From Gallionella sp. (lineage in GTDB: Bacteria > Pseudomonadota > Gammaproteobacteria > Burkholderiales > Gallionellaceae): a stretch of DNA of 10,107 nt. Each line of letters opens with the position of its first letter. Position 1 is the first letter of the stretch. The notes under the pieces were generated by a model, which ran no database searches, was not told where the DNA came from, and saw only the letters and a program-made list of their open reading frames with translations. The position numbers and the translations under genes are program-made. The stretch lies in contig JARCRR010000181.1 in the NCBI GenBank assembly GCA_029850565.1, positions 1-10,107 of the forward strand, given 5' to 3'. This document shows positions 1 to 6,778 of the stretch, one piece after another.

Positions 1-1015
1 CACCGCCGACACCGCCCAACGCCTTTGCACCGAAGATACCCGCAGCGATGCCGCCCCAGGCGCCGCACAATCCGTGCAGTGGCCACACGCCCAGCACGTC
101 GTCGATCTTCCAGCGGTTCTGTGTAAGGGTGAACATGACCACGAACAGCGCGCCTGCCACGCCGCCGACGATGAGCGCGCCAATGGGATGCATGAGATCA
201 GAGCCTGCGCACACAGCGACCAGACCGGCGAGTGGGCCGTTATGCACAAAGCCGGGGTCGTTCTTACCTAACCACAGTGCGGTGAGCGTGCCGCCCACCA
301 TCGCCATCAAGGAGTTCACCGCAACGAGTCCGCTGATGCCAGTGATGGTCTGGGCGGACATGACGTTGAAGCCGAACCAACCCACGGTGAGTATCCAAGC
401 ACCCAAGGCGAGGAAAGGGATGCTGGACGGCGGGTGGGCAGAGATACGTCCTTCTTTGTTGTAACGCCCACGTCTAGCGCCCAGTAGCAACACCGCCGCC
501 AAGCCGATCCACCCCCCCACGGCATGCACAACGACCGATCCTGCGAAATCATGAAAGCCTGCATCGAAGGTCGCTTTCAACCAATCCTGAATACCGTAGT
601 GACCGTTCCACGCGATACCCTCGAAGAAGGGATAGACGAAACCGACCAGCAGGAAAGTGGCTGCGAGTTGTGGATTGAATTTGGCCCGCTCGGCGATGCC
701 GCCGGAGACGATGGCGGGAATGGCTGCGGCGAATGTCATCAGGAAGAAGAATTTAACGAGGTCGTAACCGTTCTTTTGTGCGAGTTGTTCTGCCCCCACG
801 AAAAAACTGACTCCATAAGCGATGCTGTAGCCGATGAAGAAATAAGCGAGAGTCGATACGGCAAGGTCACTCAGTATCTTGACCAGCGCGTTGACTTGGT
901 TCTTTTTGCGCACCGTGCCCAGTTCGAGGAATGCGAATCCCGCGTGCATCGCCAGCACCATGATGGCGCCCAACAAAACGAACAAGACATCACTGCTGAA
1001 TTTCAATTCTTCCAT
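1..1015 (-). CDS. amt: Ammonium transporter, Amt/MEP/Rh family (partial, C-terminus off the left edge)
   Basis: An inner-membrane channel for ammonium/ammonia that feeds nitrogen to glutamine synthetase. I translated the minus strand by hand: ATG at 1013-1015, open for 338 codons to the edge of the window. Family residues are all visible by comparison with E. coli AmtB: gate phenylalanines F91 and F95 before the AIVSGGIAER segment, W136, D156 and the first twin histidine H164 in DFAGSVVVH, F216 and S220 in GWFGFNVMSA, and the second twin histidine H314 in DDVLGVWPLHG. About ten hydrophobic segments are seen; the last helix and the PII-binding cytoplasmic tail are missing. The N-terminus starts directly at the first membrane helix, without the cleaved signal peptide of E. 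coli AmtB, and reads HAGFAFLELGTVRKKN, like the longer-known Amt branch of many non-enteric bacteria. A good Shine-Dalgarno (AGGAGA, 5 nt before ATG) fixes the start. It has its own sigma-54/NtrC control region. No glnK lies upstream. Confidence 0.96.
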   Translation of the reverse strand, partial: MEELKFSSDVLFVLLGAIMVLAMHAGFAFLELGTVRKKNQVNALVKILSDLAVSTLAYFFIGYSIAYGVSFFVGAEQLAQKNGYDLVKFFFLMTFAAAIPAIVSGGIAERAKFNPQLAATFLLVGFVYPFFEGIAWNGHYGIQDWLKATFDAGFHDFAGSVVVHAVGGWIGLAAVLLLGARRGRYNKEGRISAHPPSSIPFLALGAWILTVGWFGFNVMSAQTITGISGLVAVNSLMAMVGGTLTALWLGKNDPGFVHNGPLAGLVAVCAGSDLMHPIGALIVGGVAGALFVVMFTLTQNRWKIDDVLGVWPLHGLCGAWGGIAAGIFGAKALGGVGG

Positions 1016-1020
1016 GCTGC

Positions 1021-1026
1021 TCTCCT
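1021..1026 (-). promoter_or_regulatory. Ribosome binding site of amt
   Basis: AGGAGA on the minus strand, 5 nt before the ATG at 1015. It supports this start over later in-frame methionines (M19, M23), which lie inside the first membrane helix. Confidence 0.85.
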
Positions 1027-1048
1027 AATGTGCGAACGGCTGACTGAT

Positions 1049-1065
1049 TGCAAGAACCGTTCCGA
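1049..1065 (-). promoter_or_regulatory. Sigma-54 (RpoN) promoter of amt
   Basis: The minus strand reads TCGGAACGGTTCTTGCA, against the consensus TTGGCACGNNNNTTGCA. The invariant GG (-25/-24) at 1063-1062 and GC (-13/-12) at 1051-1050 are separated by exactly 10 nt, as the family requires, and the TTGCA block is perfect. Eleven of thirteen fixed positions match. This predicts transcription from about 1038, giving a leader of about 23 nt that contains the amt ribosome binding site. Sigma-54 control of ammonium transporter genes is well known in proteobacteria. The site itself is seen; its use is inferred. Confidence 0.85.
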
Positions 1066-1070
1066 TTCTG

Positions 1071-1083
1071 TAAGCAATTGATA
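1071..1083 (-). promoter_or_regulatory. Possible IHF binding site
   Basis: The minus strand reads TATCAATTGCTTA, which fits the IHF consensus WATCAANNNNTTR at every position. It lies between the NtrC site and the sigma-54 promoter, where IHF-induced bending commonly helps enhancer contact. It sits very close to the -24 element (centre about -39), and the consensus is short and degenerate, so a chance match is possible. Confidence 0.5.
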
Positions 1084-1154
1084 GATATAGAGGTGACTAA
1101 GAAAATTGGCCCGCCTCACAAGACCAATGAGCCTAAACGGTGCGTTTTATCCAT

Positions 1155-1177
1155 ATCGCACCAACGAATCGCACCAA
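1155..1177 (-). repeat. 10-bp direct repeat in the amt upstream region
   Basis: TTGGTGCGAT occurs twice on the minus strand (1168-1177 and 1155-1164) with a 3-bp spacer, a 13-bp period. The first copy carries the right half of the NtrC palindrome; the second supplies another TTGGTGC half-site. It may be a weak accessory NtrC site (TGCGATTCGTTGGTGCG, 1157-1173), but its left half is poor and 13 bp is not a helical repeat. Confidence 0.5.
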
Positions 1178-1186
1178 TGAGGTGCA
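1170..1186 (-). promoter_or_regulatory. NtrC enhancer site upstream of amt
   Basis: The minus strand reads TGCACCTCATTGGTGCG. The NtrC consensus is TGCAC(C/T)-N5-(A/G)GTGCA; only the last base differs. The centre (1178) is about 140 bp upstream of the transcription start predicted from the sigma-54 promoter, a typical enhancer distance. It begins a few bases after the stop codon of the Nudix gene. Pairing with a properly spaced sigma-54 promoter makes a chance match unlikely. It predicts induction of amt by phosphorylated NtrC under nitrogen limitation. Confidence 0.8.
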
Positions 1187-1191
1187 TTCAG

Positions 1192-1734
1192 TCATTGCCA
1201 ATCTTTGAGGTACTTTTCCAACCAGAACAAACCGACGATGGTCTTGCTGTCACTGATCTTGCCGAGGCGTATCCACTCGAGCGCCTCGTCCAGCGACAAC
1301 TCGAACACCTCAAGGAACTCGCCTTCATCCAATTTACTGCCATGATGTGTCATTCCGCGCGCCAAAAAATATTCCATACGCTCGTCCGCATAACCGATGC
1401 ACGGCCATGCAGTTGTGAGGTGTATCCATTCGCTCGCCAGGTAACCAGTCTCTTCCAGCAGCTCGCGTTGCGCGGTGATCAGAATATCCTCATCGCTGTC
1501 GATCTTTCCTGCCGGCAGTTCGATGAATTCTTGACGAGGCGGATAGCGATACTGGCGCTCCATCACGAGGTTGCCGTTATCCAATAAGGCAAGTATGGCG
1601 ACTGCTCCGGGATGGGTCAGGTATTCACGGCTACTGGTCGAACCGTCCGGCAGCATCACGCTGTCTTTGCGTACTTCCAGAAAATCGCCGTCGTAGATAA
1701 GTTCGCTGTCGATCTGTTTTTCAGTGAGGTCCAT
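1192..1734 (-). CDS. Nudix hydrolase, ADP-ribose pyrophosphatase type
   Basis: A cytoplasmic pyrophosphohydrolase of 180 aa, probably cleaving ADP-ribose or a similar nucleoside diphosphate sugar to AMP and a sugar phosphate. The Nudix box is canonical (GX5EX7REUXEEXGU) at residues 76-98, ending RELLEETGY, with metal ligands in the E91..E94-E95 cluster. The N-terminal layout (VMLPDGS, HPGAVAILAL, RQYRYPPRQEFIELPAG) is that of the NudF/YffH-like ADP-ribose pyrophosphatases. Beyond the box, WPCIGYADE replaces the usual SPGFSDE-like motif, with the proline about 14-15 residues after the box glycine, again pointing to ADP-ribose. A GTG two codons upstream (1738-1740) keeps the frame open, but AGGGAG covers it and sits 5 nt before the ATG at 1734, so I chose the ATG. 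It follows the nuo terminator by 13 nt and precedes the amt control region by a few bases. Exact substrate is inferred; no NADH-pyrophosphatase SQPWPFPxS motif is present. Confidence 0.92.
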   Translation of the reverse strand: MDLTEKQIDSELIYDGDFLEVRKDSVMLPDGSTSSREYLTHPGAVAILALLDNGNLVMERQYRYPPRQEFIELPAGKIDSDEDILITAQRELLEETGYLASEWIHLTTAWPCIGYADERMEYFLARGMTHHGSKLDEGEFLEVFELSLDEALEWIRLGKISDSKTIVGLFWLEKYLKDWQ

Positions 1735-1739
1735 TTCCA

Positions 1740-1745
1740 CTCCCT
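1740..1745 (-). promoter_or_regulatory. Ribosome binding site that decides the Nudix start
   Basis: AGGGAG on the minus strand lies 5 nt before the ATG at 1732-1734. Its last G is the first base of the alternative GTG codon (1738-1740), which therefore has no room for its own ribosome binding site. It begins just after the terminator's T-run. Confidence 0.7.
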
Positions 1746-1747
1746 AC

Positions 1748-1775
1748 AAAAAAATACTCCCGCCGCAGCGGGAGT
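1748..1775 (-). terminator. Rho-independent terminator of the nuo operon
   Basis: On the minus strand ACTCCCGC and GCGGGAGT form a perfect 8-bp, mostly G+C stem (1768-1775 with 1756-1763) around a TGCG tetraloop. One A and then seven T (1754-1748) follow. It lies 23 nt after the nuoN stop. On the plus strand the hairpin is followed by CTTCATTC with no T-run, so it acts in one direction only. It should separate the nuo operon from the Nudix gene, fully or in part. Confidence 0.92.
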
Positions 1776-1798
1776 CTTCATTCATGCGATACAGCCGT

Positions 1799-3250
1799 TC
1801 AGTGTAGAAGCAAAGATTGCTGCACGGCAACGGCGCACACCGACATCAACGCACCCGGCAAGATACCCAAAGCCAGCACGGCGAGACCATTGATAGAGAT
1901 GAGCAAAGCACTGTCAGGCTGCACGTAGATCTTTTCGTGGCTTTCAGGTGCATCGAAGTACATCAACTTGACGATGCGCAAGTAGTAGAACGCGCCGATC
2001 AACGAGAACAGTACAGCGATGACGACCAGCGGGATATGTCCGGCCTGAACAGCCGCGTTCAATACGGAGAACTTGGCGTAGAAACCCACGGTAGGAGGCA
2101 CACCCGCCATGGAGAACATCAGCAACATCATCATGAAGGCGAGCCAAGGGCTGCGTTGGTTGAGGCCCTTGAAATCATTCAGCGAGTCCGCCTCGAAACC
2201 CTCACGCGACAGCAGCATGATCATGGCGAAACCGCCCAAACTCATCAACACGTAGACCACAGCGTAGAACATCGCCGCGCCGTATCCTTCGATAGAGCCG
2301 CTCAAGATACCGATCAACATGAAGCCCATGTGCGCGATGGTCGAGTACGCGAACATACGTTTCAGATTGGTTTGTGCGATGGCGGTGATGTTACCGACCG
2401 CCATGGACAGAACCGCGAGCACCATCAGCATGCCGGACCAGTGGATCATCATCGGCTGCAGTGTCTCCACCAGAATGCGCATGACGAAGGCGAAGGCGGC
2501 CAATTTAGGCGCGGAGCCGATGAACATGGTCATGGCAGTCGGTGCGCCGTGATACACATCGGGCACCCACATATGGAATGGGACAGCGCCCAGTTTGAAG
2601 GCGAGGCCGGCAACCAAGAAGGCCAAGCCGAACACCAACAGTTCAACGTTAGGCGTGCCGTGACGAATGACATTGGAGATGGTCTGGATATCGAGCGAAC
2701 CTGTCGCACCATAGATCATCGACATACCGTACAACAGGAAGCCGGATGCCATCGCACCCAGAATGAAGTACTTCATGGCGGATTCGGTGGCAGTAGCCGA
2801 GTCACGCTGCAAAGCCACCATCGCATACAGGCTCAACGCAAGTATCTCAAGTCCGATGTACAGAGTGACGAAGTTGCTGGCGGAGATCATCACCATCATG
2901 CCCAGCGTGGAGAACAACACCAGGTTGAGGAATTCGCCGGTAAACAGCCCGCGCGTAATGAGATAGCTGCGCGAATACACCAGCATCATAGAAACGGACA
3001 GGTACGTCAGCAACTTGAGCACGTCCGACATCAGATCGTCGACGAACATGTTGTTGAACAGGTGCGCAACGCCGTATTCGTGCGTGGCCACGGTGATTAA
3101 TGAGCAACCGAGCAAGGCCAATTGCACCAACAGATAGGTCAACGTTCTGGTCTGGCCGGGGATGAGCACATCCACGACGAGGATCGTGCTCACCATGATG
3201 AGCAGGAATATCTCAGCGTAGGCGGGGAATAATGTGGAGATATAAGTCAT
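1799..3250 (-). CDS. nuoN: NADH-quinone oxidoreductase subunit N
   Basis: An antiporter-like membrane subunit of complex I, one of three that each carry a proton path across the inner membrane. The 483 aa match the usual length of about 485. The Proton_antipo_M core is clear, and the charged residues expected within the membrane are present: E135 in YIGLEILAL, K219 in FKLGAVPFHMW and K249 in SAPKLAAF. The loop WVPDVYHGAPTAMT and a mostly hydrophobic sequence of about 14 helices fit the family. ATG at 3250 is preceded by AGAGGA in the 9-nt gap after nuoM; the ribosome binding site abuts the nuoM stop, suggesting coupled translation. The last gene of the operon, it ends 23 nt before a strong terminator. 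Unlike K, L and M genes elsewhere, nothing is truncated or split. Confidence 0.98.
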   Translation of the reverse strand: MTYISTLFPAYAEIFLLIMVSTILVVDVLIPGQTRTLTYLLVQLALLGCSLITVATHEYGVAHLFNNMFVDDLMSDVLKLLTYLSVSMMLVYSRSYLITRGLFTGEFLNLVLFSTLGMMVMISASNFVTLYIGLEILALSLYAMVALQRDSATATESAMKYFILGAMASGFLLYGMSMIYGATGSLDIQTISNVIRHGTPNVELLVFGLAFLVAGLAFKLGAVPFHMWVPDVYHGAPTAMTMFIGSAPKLAAFAFVMRILVETLQPMMIHWSGMLMVLAVLSMAVGNITAIAQTNLKRMFAYSTIAHMGFMLIGILSGSIEGYGAAMFYAVVYVLMSLGGFAMIMLLSREGFEADSLNDFKGLNQRSPWLAFMMMLLMFSMAGVPPTVGFYAKFSVLNAAVQAGHIPLVVIAVLFSLIGAFYYLRIVKLMYFDAPESHEKIYVQPDSALLISINGLAVLALGILPGALMSVCAVAVQQSLLLH

Positions 3251-3259
3251 GACTTCCTC

Positions 3260-4744
3260 TTAGATTTTTGAGCGTGCCAAGTGAACCAACAAATCGTTCA
3301 CCGAAGCATGCATGATCTCGCTCAAAGGCAAAGGGTACAGACCCATCACCAATACACTGATCGCCAATATAGCCATCACCAGAATCTCTCGCGCGCCGAT
3401 GTCGTGCAGATGTTTGACATGGTCGTTGGCGACTGCTCCGAACACGACACGCTTGTACATCCACAGCGTGTAAGCCGCACCGAACACCAGCGTGCTGGCT
3501 GCCGCAAAGGCATACCAGAAGTTGACCTTGACTGCGCCCATGATGACCATGAACTCACCCACGAAACCGCTGGTTCCGGGCAGGCCGCTGTTGGCCATGG
3601 CAAACAGCATGAAGAAGGCGGCGAACACCGGCATGGTGTTGACCACGCCGCCGTAATCCACGATCTGGCGCGAATGCACACGGTCATACATCACACCGAT
3701 ACACAGGAACAGTGCGCCCGCCACGAAGCCGTGCGAGATCATCTGCAACAGCGCACCTTCCATGCCGTAGGCATTGAAGATGAAGAAGCCGAGTGTGACG
3801 AAGCCCATGTGCGAGATGGAGGAATACGCCACCAGTTTCTTCATGTCAGCTTGCGTCAGCGCAACGAGGCCGATGTAGACCACCGCGATCAAGGACAACG
3901 CGATCATGAATCCGGCCAACTCATGGCTGGCATCCGGCGCGATCGGCATGGAGAAGCGAATGAAACCGTATGCACCGACCTTCAGCATGATCGCCGCCAG
4001 CACCACCGAGCCGCCGGTTGGTGCCTCGACGTGTGCATCGGGCAACCACGTATGTACAGGGAACATCGGCACCTTCACCGCGAATGCGAAGAAGAAGGCG
4101 ATGAAGATGAGTATCTGCGCATTGAGCGGGATGGGCAGTTGGTGGTAATCAAGGATCTCGAAGCTGCCGCCCGAATGCAGATACAGGTACAAGAAAGCAA
4201 CCAGCATCAACAGCGAGCCCAGCAAGGTGTAGAGGAAGAACTTGACCGCCGCATACACGCGGTTGGGACCGCCCCACACACCGATGATGAGGAACATCGG
4301 GATCAGCATCGCCTCCCACATCACATAGAACAGCATCGCATCCAACGAAGCGAATACGCCGTTGATGAGGCCTGACATGATGAGGAAGGCAGCCATGTAT
4401 TGCGCCACACGTTTTTCAATGACTTGCCATCCGGCGATCACGACGATCACCGTGAAGAAGCTGTTGAGCAGGATGAACAACACGGAGATGCCGTCCACAC
4501 CGAGGTGGTAGTGGATGTTGAAATGGCGGATCCACTCTTTCATCTCGACGAACTGCATCGCACTCGTCATGCGATCGAAATCGGTGTAGAGCGGAATGGT
4601 CACCAACAGCCCCAACACGGCACCTACCAGTGCGATCATTCTTGCCAGCGGCGCGTTGCGGTCATTCCCGGTTGCCAAGACCAGCAAACCAAAGATGATG
4701 GGAAGCCAGATGGCGACGCTTAACAGTGGGTATCCGAAAATCAT
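3260..4744 (-). CDS. nuoM: NADH-quinone oxidoreductase subunit M
   Basis: An antiporter-like proton-pumping subunit of the complex I membrane arm, between NuoL and NuoN. It has 494 aa, close to the roughly 500 aa of the family. Functional residues established in E. coli are recognisable: E144 in MWEAMLIPMFLIIG, K224 in AVKVPMFPVHTWLPDAH (E. coli K234) and K255 in MLKVGAYGF (E. coli K265). VEAPTGGSV and the SISHMGF segment are typical of the Proton_antipo_M domain. About 14 membrane helices are evident. The ATG at 4744 has AAGGA 7 nt upstream. The gene follows nuoL after 27 nt and ends 9 nt before nuoN, so it is co-transcribed with them. No unusual feature. Confidence 0.98.
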   Translation of the reverse strand: MIFGYPLLSVAIWLPIIFGLLVLATGNDRNAPLARMIALVGAVLGLLVTIPLYTDFDRMTSAMQFVEMKEWIRHFNIHYHLGVDGISVLFILLNSFFTVIVVIAGWQVIEKRVAQYMAAFLIMSGLINGVFASLDAMLFYVMWEAMLIPMFLIIGVWGGPNRVYAAVKFFLYTLLGSLLMLVAFLYLYLHSGGSFEILDYHQLPIPLNAQILIFIAFFFAFAVKVPMFPVHTWLPDAHVEAPTGGSVVLAAIMLKVGAYGFIRFSMPIAPDASHELAGFMIALSLIAVVYIGLVALTQADMKKLVAYSSISHMGFVTLGFFIFNAYGMEGALLQMISHGFVAGALFLCIGVMYDRVHSRQIVDYGGVVNTMPVFAAFFMLFAMANSGLPGTSGFVGEFMVIMGAVKVNFWYAFAAASTLVFGAAYTLWMYKRVVFGAVANDHVKHLHDIGAREILVMAILAISVLVMGLYPLPLSEIMHASVNDLLVHLARSKI

Positions 4745-4771
4745 GCTTATTCCTTCAGCTCTAGTGCTGTC

Positions 4772-6778
4772 TTATGCGAACCAAGTACGTACTGTCAGCA
4801 ATGCAGATACGCCGACGATCATCCAAAATGCATAGTGGTAGACGTAGCCGGTCTGGAAACCGCGCAACACGCCCGAGAACATCCCAACCACTTTTGCAGA
4901 ACCGTTCACGAAGAACCCATCGATCATTTTCACGTCGCCGAACTTCCACAAGAAGCGGCTTGCCCCGCGCGCGCCACCCGCAAAGAACCAGTCGTTGAAA
5001 CGGTCGAAGTAATATTTTTGATCGAGCAAGGTGTACACCCAAGAGAATCTCTTTTGGATCAGCGCCGGAATCTCCGGGCGCTTCAGGTACAAGAACCACG
5101 CCGAGGCTACACCTGCCACCGCCAACCAGAACGGCAAGGTGGTCATGCCGTGCAGCGCCATGCCGACTGCACCTTCGTAATGCTCGTACATCTCATGCAT
5201 CGCCGGATGTTCGTCCGAGATGAAGATGGCATCGCCGAAATAGTCCGTATGCAGGAATGTGCCGATGGTGAGGAAACCGATCGCCACAGACGGGATCGCC
5301 AACAGGATCAAGGGCAGCGTGATGACCCATGAAGTCTCATGTGGTTTCTGTCCCGGCGCCAAGCCGTGATGCTCATCGTGTCCGTGGTCGTCATGGTCAT
5401 GATGCGGCTTGCCGAATCTTTCCTCGCCATGGAATACGAGGAAGTACATACGGAAGGAATAGAAGGCGGTGACGAATACACCTGCGACAACGGCGAAATA
5501 GGCAAAGCTGGCACCAGGGATATGGGTCAATTGCACCGCCTCGATGATACTGTCCTTGGAGTAGAAACCGGAGAAGAACGGGGTGCCGATCAGCGCCAGC
5601 GAACCGATCAACGAGGTGATCCAAGTGATAGGCATGTACTTACGCAGACCGCCCATGTTGCGGATGTCCTGATCGTGGTGCATGGCGATGATGACGGAAC
5701 CTGCCGCCAGGAACAACAAAGCTTTGAAGAAGGCATGCGTCATCAAGTGGAAGATGGCACCGGTGTACATCGAAGCACCCAGAGCTACGGTCATGTAGCC
5801 CAGTTGCGACAGAGTGGAATACGCCACCACACGTTTGATGTCGTTCTGGATGATGCCGAGGAAACCCATGAACAGCGCGGTGATGGCACCGATGACCAAC
5901 ACAAAGGACAGCGCCGTATCCGACATCTCGAACAAGGGCGACATGCGTGCCACCATGAAGATACCGGCGGTCACCATGGTCGCCGCATGGATCAAGGCGG
6001 AGATCGGTGTCGGGCCTTCCATCGAATCTGGCAGCCACACATGCAAAGGGAACTGCGCGCTCTTACCCATGGCGCCGATGAACAGCAGGATGCAGATCGC
6101 GGTGATCAGGTTCCACGACACCCCGGGAATCGGAGCCAGATCATTCGCATAGTTGTGAGCATTGGTAAATACGGTTTGATAATCCAGCGTACCGAAAACC
6201 ATCAATACCAAAGCGATACCTAGCAGGAAGCCGAAGTCTCCCACGCGGTTCACTAGGAATGCTTTTAGGTTGGCGTAGATGGCCGTGGGTTTTGTGTACC
6301 AAAAGCCAATCAGCAGATAGGACACCAGACCCACCGCCTCCCAACCAAAGAACAGTTGCATGAAGTTGTTTGCCATCACCAGCATCAGCATGGAGAAGGT
6401 GAACAGCGAGATGTAACTGAAGAAGCGCTGATAACCCGGATCTTCTTCCATGTAGCCGATGGTGTAGATGTGCACCATGAGCGACACGAAGGTCACCACC
6501 AGCATCATCGTCACGGTTAGCTTGTCGATCAGGAAGCCCACCTGGAAGCTGGTATCACCCGAGGTGAGCCATGTATAGATCGGGCCATTGAAGATGTTGC
6601 CTGCGGATACATCCTGGAAGATCGCCAGCGAAGCAAAGAAAGAGACCGCTACCAATGTGATCGTGATGCGGTGAGACCACGTCCGCCCCAGCCACTTGCC
6701 GAACAGGCCGGCGACGATGGCTCCCAGCAACGGCGCCAGGGGAACGATCAGATACAGACTATGCATATCCATGTGCAT
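4772..6778 (-). CDS. nuoL: NADH-quinone oxidoreductase subunit L
   Basis: The most distal antiporter-like subunit of complex I, bearing the long amphipathic lateral helix. It is 668 aa from this ATG, longer than E. coli NuoL (613 aa) but similar to many betaproteobacterial forms. Key residues: E147 in FFGWEAVGLVSYLLIGFW, K239 in AMGKSAQFPLHVWLPD, K408 in GFYSKDSII. MEGPTPISALIHAATMVTAG is the family signature. An insert at about residues 453-483 (PHHDHDDHGHDEHHG and following) is very rich in His and Asp. The ATG at 6778 shares its A with the nuoK stop (TGATG). Other in-frame starts are TTG 6781, ATG 6772 and ATG 6766. AAAGG is only about 4 nt before 6778 and better spaced for 6772, so the true start is uncertain by a few codons. 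Confidence 0.97.
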   Translation of the reverse strand: MHMDMHSLYLIVPLAPLLGAIVAGLFGKWLGRTWSHRITITLVAVSFFASLAIFQDVSAGNIFNGPIYTWLTSGDTSFQVGFLIDKLTVTMMLVVTFVSLMVHIYTIGYMEEDPGYQRFFSYISLFTFSMLMLVMANNFMQLFFGWEAVGLVSYLLIGFWYTKPTAIYANLKAFLVNRVGDFGFLLGIALVLMVFGTLDYQTVFTNAHNYANDLAPIPGVSWNLITAICILLFIGAMGKSAQFPLHVWLPDSMEGPTPISALIHAATMVTAGIFMVARMSPLFEMSDTALSFVLVIGAITALFMGFLGIIQNDIKRVVAYSTLSQLGYMTVALGASMYTGAIFHLMTHAFFKALLFLAAGSVIIAMHHDQDIRNMGGLRKYMPITWITSLIGSLALIGTPFFSGFYSKDSIIEAVQLTHIPGASFAYFAVVAGVFVTAFYSFRMYFLVFHGEERFGKPHHDHDDHGHDEHHGLAPGQKPHETSWVITLPLILLAIPSVAIGFLTIGTFLHTDYFGDAIFISDEHPAMHEMYEHYEGAVGMALHGMTTLPFWLAVAGVASAWFLYLKRPEIPALIQKRFSWVYTLLDQKYYFDRFNDWFFAGGARGASRFLWKFGDVKMIDGFFVNGSAKVVGMFSGVLRGFQTGYVYHYAFWMIVGVSALLTVRTWFA

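Noticed and set aside
48..1081. Two plus-strand open frames (48-464 and 524-1081) that look like the genes of this region
   Set aside because: The minus strand encodes an unmistakable ammonium transporter over the same bases, running off the left edge with no stop. The plus-strand frames have no family features.
1048..1587. Plus-strand open frame of 179 codons opposite the Nudix gene and the amt promoter region
   Set aside because: It overlaps the Nudix gene, whose canonical Nudix box is on the minus strand, and crosses the regulatory sites. Its product has no recognisable domain.
1738..1740. GTG as start of the Nudix gene
   Set aside because: The only good ribosome binding site (AGGGAG) overlaps this codon and is correctly spaced for the ATG at 1734.
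1776..1830. Possible sigma-70 promoter for the Nudix gene at the nuoN end (TTGCTT, 16 nt, TATCGC)
   Set aside because: Both hexamers are poor matches and the transcript would run straight through the strong terminator; not supported well enough to list.
1817..3100. Long plus-strand open frame (427 codons) opposite nuoN
   Set aside because: It is exactly in register with the nuoN codons on the other strand. Its His/Gln/Asp/Arg-rich product is the mirror of Leu/Val/Met/Ile/Ala codons, and it is open because nuoN avoids TTA, CTA and TCA codons. No ribosome binding site or family resemblance.
3281..4375. Long plus-strand open frame (364 codons) opposite nuoM
   Set aside because: Same in-register antisense effect as opposite nuoN; the composition is low in hydrophobic residues and unlike any protein family.
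5339..6223. Plus-strand open frame (294 codons) opposite nuoL
   Set aside because: In-register antisense shadow of nuoL with the same mirrored composition.
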